A DNA stretch of 39,246 nucleotides, taken from positions 1 through 39,246 of IMG/VR virus record IMGVR_UViG_3300042564_001890; one strand, given 5' to 3'. Source of the stretch: a virus. Below the pieces are notes generated by a model that made no database searches, had not been told where the DNA came from, and was given only the letters and a program-made list of their open reading frames with translations. Numbering within the stretch: position 1 is the stretch's first letter; every line of letters starts with the position of its first letter. Below, piece by piece: positions 33,213 through 39,218 of this stretch. The position numbers and the translations under genes are program-made.

Positions 33213-33486
33213 TCTAGTTGCAGTTGTATTTATCTTAATGGTCGTTTTTGTGAAAAAATCACAAAAAGAAATCAAATTAGACCTAATAAAGTACGATTCA
33301 GCCATAAATAGTGCTAAAATTGAGATAAAATCTCTAGAATTAGAATCAAAGGAGAAAGAGAAGAAAGTAGCATCTAAAGAATATTCAGTTAAAGAAATAT
33401 ACATTCAGTATGAAAAAGATACTACTTATGTCAATAGTATGTCTATTGACTCTATCCAAAGCTGGTTCTCAGACCGTTACAAATAA
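33187..33486 (+). CDS. Inner-membrane spanin-like protein (Rz type)
   Basis: 99 residues from the ATG at 33187. This start is preferred over ATGs at 33154 and 33175 because the product begins MTPKRILGSLVAVVFILMVV, with a Lys/Arg then a membrane segment, and because a GAGGAG site lies four bases upstream (33177-33182), unusual in this genome. A periplasmic coiled coil follows (KLDLIKYDSAINSAKIEIKS, then LESKEKEKKVASKEYSVKE). It ends SIDSIQSWFSDRY, a tail seen in Bacteroidota spanin-like proteins. The plan matches Rz/i-spanins, which join inner and outer membranes at the last stage of lysis. It overlaps both neighbours, as Rz/Rz1 genes typically do. Confidence 0.6.
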   Translation: MTPKRILGSLVAVVFILMVVFVKKSQKEIKLDLIKYDSAINSAKIEIKSLELESKEKEKKVASKEYSVKEIYIQYEKDTTYVNSMSIDSIQSWFSDRYK

Positions 33487-33808
33487 CGATACAGTAAAAA
33501 TACACGTAGACATAGCAAAGAAGGTCATTAAGGACCTTTTATTATTAGATGCTACAAAGAAGCACAATGACACATTGGTGTCAATTTTGAGCCTTAAAAA
33601 CGACATTATTGCTAATAAGGACCTACAGATAGAGAACTATAAGAAAATAGGCTTAAATCAAGAGATAAAGCAAGCTATTTATGATAGTGAATTATCCAAG
33701 AAGACTATGGAGTTGCGTAATGTTAACAGAAAGCTATCCATACAATCTAAGCTTAAGTGGGTATATCTAGCGGTTGGAATAGTAACAACAGCATTAATAC
33801 TCAAATAG
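33410..33808 (+). CDS. Secreted coiled-coil partner of spanin, C-terminal membrane segment
   Basis: 132 residues. A signal peptide (MKKILLMSIVCLLTLSKAGS, cut near GSQ) is followed by a coiled coil (KDLLLLDATKKHNDTLVSIL, then NKDLQIENYKKIGLNQEI) and a C-terminal membrane segment (WVYLAVGIVTTALILK). There is no lipobox: Cys11 lies in the middle of the hydrophobic core without the LxxC context, so it is not an Rz1 lipoprotein. Its first 77 bases overlap the i-spanin gene in another frame. It likely pairs with that protein, though having membrane contacts at both ends is odd. Such N-signal, coiled coil, C-anchor proteins are frequent in these phages but not functionally studied as far as I know. 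Confidence 0.55.
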   Translation: MKKILLMSIVCLLTLSKAGSQTVTNNDTVKIHVDIAKKVIKDLLLLDATKKHNDTLVSILSLKNDIIANKDLQIENYKKIGLNQEIKQAIYDSELSKKTMELRNVNRKLSIQSKLKWVYLAVGIVTTALILK

Positions 33809-33982
33809 CTATCTTGATGGCTTCTCTTTCTTAGAGAAGTCTATTTTAACCTTATCGTACTTGTATACCAACTTTCTTCTTTCTTTAATTCTAACTTCTA
33901 GCATTTCATTTAGCTTATTTATCTCTGAGTTTAGAAGTTCTACTCTTTCGTTATCTTGCAGCGATTCGTAAAGTGGTATCAT
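33809..33982 (-). CDS. Small basic coiled-coil ORF, 57 residues
   Basis: An ATG on the lower strand (complement of 33980-33982) opens a 57-residue frame starting MIPLYESLQDNERVELLNSE, a Glu/Lys/Arg-rich helix, ending DFSKKEKPSR and stopping right beside the end of the + strand lysis genes (tail to tail, no gap). Codons look like those of the other lower-strand genes and the heptad pattern is plausible. It is downstream of, and could be co-transcribed with, the lower-strand run that ends at 34204. No homolog is recalled; a chance ORF cannot be excluded. Confidence 0.45.
   Translation of the reverse strand: MIPLYESLQDNERVELLNSEINKLNEMLEVRIKERRKLVYKYDKVKIDFSKKEKPSR
33821..33848 (+). terminator. 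Weak hairpin at end of lysis cassette
   Basis: Perfect seven-pair stem CTTCTCT (33821-33827) / AGAGAAG (33833-33839), five-base loop, then TCTATTTTA. Position right after the 33808 stop fits a terminator for the lysis transcript. It lies within a small gene on the other strand and its T tract is broken, so strength is uncertain. Confidence 0.45.
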
Positions 33983-34000
33983 TGTATTAAATATTTAGGG

Positions 34001-34207
34001 ATGCAATATAGAACATATAATCTAATCATGGAAGGCGAAATTGACAACTCTGAAAAGATTGTTGTTAAGTCGTTTGTTATATCTAAATCTACTGACTTAG
34101 ATGAGGTTCTAGACATGGCAGAACTAGCTGGCTCAGTGTCTATAACAAAAAATGGAACGAGCCATGAAAATGACCCGTTCCTTATTAAGACAGTTAGAAT
34201 GAATTAA
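34001..34207 (+). CDS. Small unknown protein, lone + strand gene at the convergence
   Basis: 68 residues from the ATG at 34001 (a TTG at 33956 opens the frame earlier but would read through the lower-strand gene). It reads MQYRTYNLIMEGEIDNSEKI, then VVKSFVISKSTDLDEVLDMA, and ends ITKNGTSHENDPFLIKTVRM, a small alpha/beta protein with beta ends. No motif recognised. It overlaps the end of the metallophosphoesterase gene by four bases, tail to tail. It faces the opposite way from all neighbours except the lysis genes and could be a late gene; a clear promoter is not seen. Confidence 0.45.
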   Translation: MQYRTYNLIMEGEIDNSEKIVVKSFVISKSTDLDEVLDMAELAGSVSITKNGTSHENDPFLIKTVRMN

Positions 34208-35244
34208 AATATGTGAACAAATCTTGCTATCTGACCATGCAGTTTATGATGCAAGAATCCTTCAACAGCTTTAGGGGCATGAGTATAACCATTACGGTGA
34301 TGCCAACTATCTGTTCCTGATGGACTTCTTAGTGTCTCAACATTAACACCCATATAATCTTTAGAGCGTTTGTGATGCAGGTGATGTACATAGAAGTACT
34401 TATGCTTACACTCTGACCAATCTAATCCAGCCTCATGAGCCATTAGCATAGGTAAATCAGCCTCTTTTGCTCCGTCTCCATGAGTTGTACCTATTAGGTT
34501 ATTATGGTATCTAAAATACTTTCTATGAGCTATTGAGCAGTTGAATACAACAGCCTTATCTTTTGAGAACCAACTGTTTATTGTATCTGCCAGGAAGAAA
34601 CCATTAGTATAGTCGTGATTTGATGGGTCATACTGAACGTATACGTCAGCAATCTCTCTAAGAACTTCTATGATTTCTATGTGCATTTGCTTTGCAATCA
34701 AGAAGTTGTCATACCACATGCCATCTGTATCTTGTGGAGTACCTGATGTAGTTTGTCTCTTTGGGGTATCTACGTGTAAAATATCGTTTCCTATTACGTA
34801 AAGGATTCTATCTTTTTTGAAACCACTAGATTTCTCTATGATTCCATACACACCTTCCATAACTCTTTTTACAGCTATATCTACGTTGTAATCTTCTCCT
34901 GTCTCAAATGCACTAGATAATTTACCTATGTGAATATCTGCTGGGTCAACAACTAACAAATGATAGTCGTCTTGTTTTAGAACTCTGTCTCTTGTTGGGT
35001 ATTTATACTGAGGAGCATACTTAGTCATAGAATCGATAATCTCGTCTCTAACTTCCATATAACCCTTTCCTCTGTTTGCTACATTAATAGAGAAGTGGTC
35101 TCCCTTGAACCAATAATGTTTTACATCTTGTATGGGGATTCCGTTTAACTCGCACTCGTTAGCTAGAGCTTCGTGTCTAGTTCTAATGTCTTTTAGAATC
35201 TCGAATTCCTCTTGCGTAATGCGAGGTCTGATTTGGTTGTTCAT
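34204..35244 (-). CDS. Calcineurin-like metallophosphoesterase
   Basis: 346 residues. All five family motifs are present in order: D103-x-H105 in ADIHIG, G152-N-D in IGNDIL, a PSNHD (208-211) in place of GNHD, THGDG (H255) and HHLHHK (H288-H291), which coordinate two metal ions. Family members act on phosphodiester bonds in DNA, RNA or small nucleotides. The N-terminal 95 residues are helical and charged and may bind DNA. It is the last gene of the lower-strand replication cluster, 21 bases after a nuclease gene, so a DNA end- or RNA-processing role is likely. Similar genes occur in other Bacteroidota phages. The enzyme class is certain, substrate not. Confidence 0.85.
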   Translation of the reverse strand: MNNQIRPRITQEEFEILKDIRTRHEALANECELNGIPIQDVKHYWFKGDHFSINVANRGKGYMEVRDEIIDSMTKYAPQYKYPTRDRVLKQDDYHLLVVDPADIHIGKLSSAFETGEDYNVDIAVKRVMEGVYGIIEKSSGFKKDRILYVIGNDILHVDTPKRQTTSGTPQDTDGMWYDNFLIAKQMHIEIIEVLREIADVYVQYDPSNHDYTNGFFLADTINSWFSKDKAVVFNCSIAHRKYFRYHNNLIGTTHGDGAKEADLPMLMAHEAGLDWSECKHKYFYVHHLHHKRSKDYMGVNVETLRSPSGTDSWHHRNGYTHAPKAVEGFLHHKLHGQIARFVHIF

Positions 35245-35265
35245 TGTTTATTTGCTTTATTGGGT

Positions 35266-35676
35266 TTAGTTTTTTCTCCTACCCCTTTTCGCACTTTTCT
35301 TTACAGCAGATAGGTCATTTGCTTTTAGCTTGGCTATTAGCTCTATGCATTCTGTTTGAGATGAAGGGAAGAATATCTCCGGAGTGAACTCTTCCCTAGA
35401 AGACAAGAAGTATTTAAATAACTTCCATCTTAATTTATTCTCGGGTCTAAAAAAACCCTTGGTATCAACGATGACTGGAAAGTCTTTTGGATACACTACA
35501 AAGTCGACTGTTAAAGTCATTTTCCTTAACGTCTCACTATTGTATTTTATTTTATCAAAGAGTACATATTCTACTTGAAACTCGAACCTTAACTTACTTT
35601 TAACAAGTAGCTCATACATATAGAGCTCTAATTTAGAGTCGAATTTAAGTCCATGCTTATGTACCTTTTTTATCAT
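35266..35676 (-). CDS. PD-(D/E)xK endonuclease, DUF1064/T7 endonuclease I-like
   Basis: 136 residues. A nuclease core is visible: SKLELYMYELL (Glu17 or Glu22 in the first helix), the strand TLTVDFVVYP with Asp58, and the motif PVIVDTKGFFRPENKLRWKL with Asp71-x-Lys73, the PD-(D/E)xK signature followed by the Trp-Lys helix seen in DUF1064 and T7 gp3-like Holliday-junction resolvases. Such an enzyme would cut branched DNA during recombination or packaging. A basic C-terminus (KKSAKRGRRKN) follows. It shares four bases with the next upstream gene (ATGA) and precedes the phosphoesterase. Nuclease type is likely; junction specificity is inferred from family. Confidence 0.75.
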   Translation of the reverse strand: MIKKVHKHGLKFDSKLELYMYELLVKSKLRFEFQVEYVLFDKIKYNSETLRKMTLTVDFVVYPKDFPVIVDTKGFFRPENKLRWKLFKYFLSSREEFTPEIFFPSSQTECIELIAKLKANDLSAVKKSAKRGRRKN

Positions 35677-35942
35677 TTCTTGCCTCTAGCTCTTTTGTCT
35701 CCAGGTTGGTCTGACTTTGAGCCACGGTTAGCTGATTCTGACTTAACCTTTAAGCCTGACTTGGTATGAGCCATGTCTTTCTTATCTCCGTTACCATAGG
35801 TTCCGGCTTTTCTATTGGCTTTATTAAGTTCAGTACGCTTTTCTACTTGCTCTTTCTTTTTATTGAAAGCCTTGTCATAGTCAGCCTTTTTCTTTTTAGA
35901 TTCAGGGTTCTTGTCGTAGAACTCTTGTGTTTTACCTTTCAT
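35673..35942 (-). CDS. Lys-rich small protein with a degenerate HNH-like end
   Basis: 89 residues, about one third Lys or Arg. The middle part (KRTELNKANRKAGTYGNGDK, then KDMAHTKSGLKVKSESANRG) resembles the zinc-free HNH-like text 'GDxKDxxH ... NxRxxSxxxNR' that I recall from small phage proteins next to virion or DNA genes, with His but lacking the usual second His and Asn. It may bind DNA. The gene is bracketed by the nuclease gene (four-base overlap) and an unknown gene (1-base gap). Low-complexity and basic, so it could also be a structural DNA-binding protein. The family match is tentative. Confidence 0.5.
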   Translation of the reverse strand: MKGKTQEFYDKNPESKKKKADYDKAFNKKKEQVEKRTELNKANRKAGTYGNGDKKDMAHTKSGLKVKSESANRGSKSDQPGDKRARGKK

Positions 35943-35943
35943 A

Positions 35944-36345
35944 TTATAATTTTTCTATTTCAGATTTAAGATATGATAATGAACTTCTAAGTATCTCCAC
36001 CTGATAGTGCATCTCTTTGATTAACAGCTCCATTACTTCATCATAAAAAAGCACATCTCCCATCTCTGCATTGAGTATATATTTCTTCTCATTTGCATTC
36101 TTACCACTCTCTTGGTCTAACAAAGGTAGCTTTTGTAGTGCATATTTGTTGCATAAATATGTAAAAGATGCTTTTGTATGGGCAGCTAGGGCCTGAACTG
36201 ACTGAATACTCTCCATCTGCTTTAGTACTGCTGTTGGGTTATCCATATCTACGTTATTGGCTATAACCTTACGAACAGCGTCGTAGTTATTAACAGCCGC
36301 TTCAAACTTTCTGTTAAGAATATCATCTTTAAAAATCTCTCTCAT
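35944..36345 (-). CDS. Unknown helical protein
   Basis: 133 residues, almost entirely helical: MREIFKDDILNRKFEAAVNN, then DAVRKVIANNVDMDNPTAVL, then MESIQSVQALAAHTKASFTY, ending HYQVEILRSSLSYLKSEIEK. One Cys, no membrane segment, no catalytic motif. It lies in the tight lower-strand run between the Lys-rich protein and a nuclease-like gene, with only 1- and 3-base gaps, so it is probably made with the replication proteins. A helper of primase-helicase or nuclease is possible; nothing indicates which. Confidence 0.45.
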   Translation of the reverse strand: MREIFKDDILNRKFEAAVNNYDAVRKVIANNVDMDNPTAVLKQMESIQSVQALAAHTKASFTYLCNKYALQKLPLLDQESGKNANEKKYILNAEMGDVLFYDEVMELLIKEMHYQVEILRSSLSYLKSEIEKL

Positions 36346-36348
36346 ATA

Positions 36349-36711
36349 TTATTGTTTAAATAGTTCGTGTATTGGTATTAAAAAACCTTTAGATGTATCA
36401 TTGTCTCCGCCATTCATTAAGTATCTACCTTCCTTATGAAACTTCCTTAGTTTATCTTTAAGGATAGTAACATCTAGTATGATGGCTGATTTAGATTCAT
36501 CTATAATGTATATCCAATAATGAGCATCTGATGTAGATACTCCCGAAGGTTTTCCTCTTGACTCGTATTCTATAAATACATTGCCTGTTTTGTGAGCCAA
36601 CCTATCAGTCTTTACTTCTACCTTCTTACCACTAGTAAATATATCATTTACCCAATCCTCTCCAACAGTTCCAAAGTCTAAGTCGTGCGTGAAGCTAGAT
36701 GAGTATTTCAT
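36349..36711 (-). CDS. PD-(D/E)xK-like nuclease
   Basis: 120 residues. GEDWVNDIFTSGKKVEVKTD gives Glu18 in the first helix and Glu32-x-Lys34 (EVKTD), then KTGNVFIEYESRGKPSGVST and HYWIYIID complete a small restriction-like fold. This set, an EVKTD strand followed by FIEYESRGKPSGxS, recurs in phage proteins of Bacteroidota and cyanophages as I recall. The usual separate Asp in the second strand is not obvious, so it may be degenerate. It overlaps the next gene by four bases (ATGA) and follows the helicase gene cluster, so it acts on DNA. Specificity unknown. Confidence 0.6.
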   Translation of the reverse strand: MKYSSSFTHDLDFGTVGEDWVNDIFTSGKKVEVKTDRLAHKTGNVFIEYESRGKPSGVSTSDAHYWIYIIDESKSAIILDVTILKDKLRKFHKEGRYLMNGGDNDTSKGFLIPIHELFKQ

Positions 36712-36965
36712 TTTTTATTTTCTTTTAAATACTTCTCGTAATCAATGTGCCTTATTGCGTAAGGCTTACCGTTTCTATCTGTTATCTTACCATTACCTCT
36801 TAGCTTTGAATAAGAGAATTTACCTTGACTTGCACCTAAAAACTTTAAGCAGTCACTAACTCTCCTAAATACTATTTTATTCTTTGCTCTCTCCTCTATT
36901 GGAAGTGTTAAATCATATAGAGCAATGGGTGTGCTCTCGAAAACATTTTCAATATTTACTTTCAT
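36708..36965 (-). CDS. Small protein with NUMOD1-like DNA-binding helix
   Basis: 85 residues. After a beta/alpha start (KVNIENVFESTPIALYDLTL) the text FRRVSDCLKFLGASQGKFSY, then SKLRGNGKITDRNGKPYAIR, resembles the NUMOD1 helix-turn-helix found beside homing endonucleases. That would let it bind a specific DNA site, maybe near the origin. No nuclease motif is present, so it is not a homing endonuclease itself. It starts two bases after the primase-helicase stop and overlaps the nuclease-like gene, so the three are one unit. The match is from memory and weak. Confidence 0.45.
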   Translation of the reverse strand: MKVNIENVFESTPIALYDLTLPIEERAKNKIVFRRVSDCLKFLGASQGKFSYSKLRGNGKITDRNGKPYAIRHIDYEKYLKENKK

Positions 36966-36967
36966 AC

Positions 36968-38770
36968 TTAGAACGGGATATTTTTTGATGTTGGTTTAGG
37001 AATTCTTTTAATAGGCGTGTCTCCATATAAGTCAACGAACTCAACACCTCCTCTTAATTTTAAGATGACAGGGTTCTTTGACTGCGTAGGATTTCCGCCA
37101 GTGTCTTTGTTTCTAATCTTGTGCACGTAGATTTCCGTGTTCATCCATGTAGCTGCATCATATATATTTCTATGAATAGTTATGAAGTTGTCCGTCTTAT
37201 TCATTAAGACAGAGCCACCCTCAGCATCTGCTGCCCTTGGTGGAAGTTGGTTACCATCCTTGTCAACAGTCCTTTGTGCATTAGTATTAGTATGAACAGA
37301 TAGGAATGTGCTGATGTTATGCTTCTTAGTGAATAGTAATATTTCTGAGTATGCTCTAACATTGTAATCATATTGCGTTGCTCTACCTAACTCCATACTT
37401 AGTGAGTTGTATGGGTCTATAAGCAATCCTTTTATTGAACGATATTTAGCTGTGGTAATGACGTTATTTAATATGTCTTTATATGTTACCATATCTAGAT
37501 TGTTCATAATAAAAAATCTATCATTTACCCATTTCATAGCTACTTCAAAAATATCTTGTGGTACATCTTTAATCTTGTACCCTGTATAATATTCTATGAG
37601 CCTCATTTTTATTGATGCGGTCTTGTTCTCTCCCGAGAATATAAACCAACCCCAATCGTATTTATGTGCAGCAAGAAAAGCTAACCATAAGTTGATAGTT
37701 GTCTTGCCGGTATTAGCGTGAGAAAGTATTCCATAGAACTCTCCTTCTTTTAAAAGCAAGTGTTCATCTAGGTCTTTATATCCATATGGCATACCCATTG
37801 GAATCATGCCATGCTTAAACTTATAAATATAATCTTCATCAGCTATGTTATCTGAAAGAAACGATAACTCTTGGTCTATAATACCAAGGTCATGCTCTAC
37901 ATTTAACAGTTCAGAATTAACCTCTGTTAAAGGTCTTGTCATACCGAATCTTAAACCGTCTTCGATAGTTTTCTTTGCTAATGATATATCATCTACATTT
38001 CTTTTTGAAATCTCATGTATCAATGTTTCTCTTGCCACATCATACTCCATGATTCCGGCAGAAACATATCCACCCATAAGGTTTGATGCAGACAATAAAA
38101 CTTTATGCTTTTCCCCATCAGGAGCCTTCCTAATCATACGAGCAGCTACATCTAGCTTTCTATAATCGGTAGATATTTGCGATAGGTTTATTGCATCTCC
38201 AAAAGAAACAGCTTCTTCTTGTTCTAGTTCGTAAAAAGGAACAGCAATCTCATTGATGTAAATATCTGGGTCATACGATAGGAATAAAATACGACTCTCG
38301 TTTTGTGCAGTAGTATCCAGGAATGGAAATTTCTTACATAGTGCTCTATAATGCTCTCTATGTTTATTGCCGTCAGATATTCTAACTAGACCATGAAGAC
38401 CTCTACCTGATGATGATGTCCACAATGCGTATACATAAGGCTCATGCATTAATGCTTCCTTTAACTCTTCAACATTGTCTATTGAATCAACATCAATAGG
38501 TACTAATGAGCTGTGTTTTGTAAGCGACCTATCATTTCTATATGACTCTCTTCCAGAGTCAGCTATCGGCCTTCTAAACTCTCCTGCGAAGCATACACAT
38601 GGTAACTCCTTTTTGAGTTCTGTTCTCTCGGATTTGTCTTCCGAGTTCCTAATCTTGTTTATAAGTTCTAAATTCTTGCCACCTGTCTTGATGGAATGCA
38701 ATACGTTATCAACGGATGTGTAAATTGGATTACCTACATCCGAGTAATGTTTAAATACTGTGACGTTCAT
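36968..38770 (-). CDS. Primase-helicase fusion (AEP-like N-terminus, DnaB-like RecA ATPase)
   Basis: 600 residues. Residues 60-180 form a BT4734/VirE-N type archaeo-eukaryotic primase domain: PIDVD with Asp93 and Asp95, SSSGRGLHGLV with His126, and ESRILFLSYDPD. Residues 330-560 are a RecA-fold helicase: the Walker A HANTGKT (GKT at 355-357; Ser350 stands where DnaB has Ala, so the first Gly is not conserved), Walker B GLLIDPYN with Asp452, and a DnaB-like motif H3 TFLSVHTNTNAQR. The fusion fits a phage that primes and unwinds with one protein, as T7 gp4 does with a different primase. It follows the tRNA-like element and heads the leftward operon, so it should be early or middle-expressed. 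No TAnnTTTG is seen in front of it. Confidence 0.82.
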   Translation of the reverse strand: MNVTVFKHYSDVGNPIYTSVDNVLHSIKTGGKNLELINKIRNSEDKSERTELKKELPCVCFAGEFRRPIADSGRESYRNDRSLTKHSSLVPIDVDSIDNVEELKEALMHEPYVYALWTSSSGRGLHGLVRISDGNKHREHYRALCKKFPFLDTTAQNESRILFLSYDPDIYINEIAVPFYELEQEEAVSFGDAINLSQISTDYRKLDVAARMIRKAPDGEKHKVLLSASNLMGGYVSAGIMEYDVARETLIHEISKRNVDDISLAKKTIEDGLRFGMTRPLTEVNSELLNVEHDLGIIDQELSFLSDNIADEDYIYKFKHGMIPMGMPYGYKDLDEHLLLKEGEFYGILSHANTGKTTINLWLAFLAAHKYDWGWFIFSGENKTASIKMRLIEYYTGYKIKDVPQDIFEVAMKWVNDRFFIMNNLDMVTYKDILNNVITTAKYRSIKGLLIDPYNSLSMELGRATQYDYNVRAYSEILLFTKKHNISTFLSVHTNTNAQRTVDKDGNQLPPRAADAEGGSVLMNKTDNFITIHRNIYDAATWMNTEIYVHKIRNKDTGGNPTQSKNPVILKLRGGVEFVDLYGDTPIKRIPKPTSKNIPF

Positions 38771-38786
38771 AGCTTAAAGTTGAGAG

Positions 38787-38853
38787 AATCCGGTATTGGA
38801 ATCGAACCAATATCTTATCCGTACGAATAGTTTTACCATTAAACTAACCGGAT
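38787..38853 (-). tRNA. tRNA-like element with undersized anticodon arm (possible degenerate tRNA)
   Basis: On the lower strand: a seven-pair acceptor stem (ATCCGGT with ACCGGAT, extendable to 8), positions TA, a D arm GTTT-AATGGTA-AAAC with the usual GG, and a T arm ATTGG-TTCGATT-CCAAT. Between D and T arms only 18 bases remain, of which TATTC-GTAC-GGATA can form a five-pair stem with a four-base loop. A normal tRNA has a seven-base loop and an anticodon, so none can be assigned. There is no encoded CCA. It lies between the primase-helicase gene and the inverted repeat. It could be a decayed tRNA or a structural mimic of one. Confidence 0.5.
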
Positions 38854-38854
38854 T

Positions 38855-38939
38855 ACCAACTAGATGCAGTTCCCATTAAATAATTCGCGATTAATAATTT
38901 AATTAATTTAGATTGATTATTTACTGCAACTAGTGTGGT
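38855..38939. repeat. Imperfect inverted repeat with AT-rich loop
   Basis: Left arm 38855-38870 (ACCAACTAGATGCAGT) pairs with right arm 38923-38939 (ACTGCAACTAGTGTGGT): 15 pairs, one mismatch and one bulge. The 52-base loop is nearly all A and T apart from a TCGCGA palindrome (38885-38890) and holds a TTAATTAA-type palindrome. Eight T follow the right arm. It sits between the SSB-like gene and the tRNA-like element, so it could be an origin, a regulatory or processing hairpin, or an attachment site. Confidence 0.7.
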
Positions 38940-38948
38940 CTTTTTTTT

Positions 38949-39218
38949 CTAGAATGGTAGGTCGTCATCTGCTTCCTTAACAGGAACTCTTTCTTGAGTT
39001 GCAGACTTTGTTGGAACCCATGTGTCTTGAACAGCGAACATGTTAGAGCCGAACTTATCCGGACTCTTTCTATTCTTTAATTCAACTTTTACAGAGCCCT
39101 TCTCATCTTGAAGTTTAGCTAACTCTTCGGTTAACAACTTAACATCAATAAGGAACTTAACGCCATACTGACTAGACTTGGCAAACTTGATGCCATTAAT
39201 GTAATTGGTTTGTGACAT
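38949..39218 (-). CDS. Small protein with SSB-like acidic C-terminal tip
   Basis: 89 residues. The body (YINGIKFAKSSQYGVKFLID, then KGSVKVELKNRKSPDKFGSN, then MFAVQDTWVP) reads like a small beta domain, perhaps an OB-type fold. It ends EADDDLPF, the acidic tip with terminal DDxPF that in bacterial SSB recruits helicase, primase and repair proteins. Similar small proteins with the same end are frequent in Flavobacterium-type phages as I recall. Located first in the lower-strand direction upstream of the primase-helicase, it is probably the phage's ssDNA-binding or helicase-recruiting protein. Leader AAACCAAAAGCAA has no Shine-Dalgarno site. Fold and binding are inferred. Confidence 0.65.
   Translation of the reverse strand: MSQTNYINGIKFAKSSQYGVKFLIDVKLLTEELAKLQDEKGSVKVELKNRKSPDKFGSNMFAVQDTWVPTKSATQERVPVKEADDDLPF

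Noticed and set aside
33410-33470. Lipoprotein (Rz1-like) signal in the last spanin-like gene
   Set aside because: The only Cys is inside the hydrophobic core and lacks the lipobox; signal peptidase I cleavage fits better.
36119-36126. CAAAGGTA as a lower-strand promoter element
   Set aside because: Inside the 35944-36345 coding region, not near a start codon; expected by chance.
38787-38853. Ordinary functional tRNA with an assigned anticodon
   Set aside because: No seven-base anticodon loop with a paired stem can be folded from the 18 bases between the D and T arms.
38923-38948. Intrinsic terminator for a + strand transcript
   Set aside because: A 52-base loop is too long for a usual terminator and no + strand gene is nearby; kept as an inverted repeat.
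34204-39218. Prophage or plasmid-type replication module with integrase or toxin-antitoxin
   Set aside because: No integrase, recombinase, repressor or toxin pair is present in the lower-strand genes.
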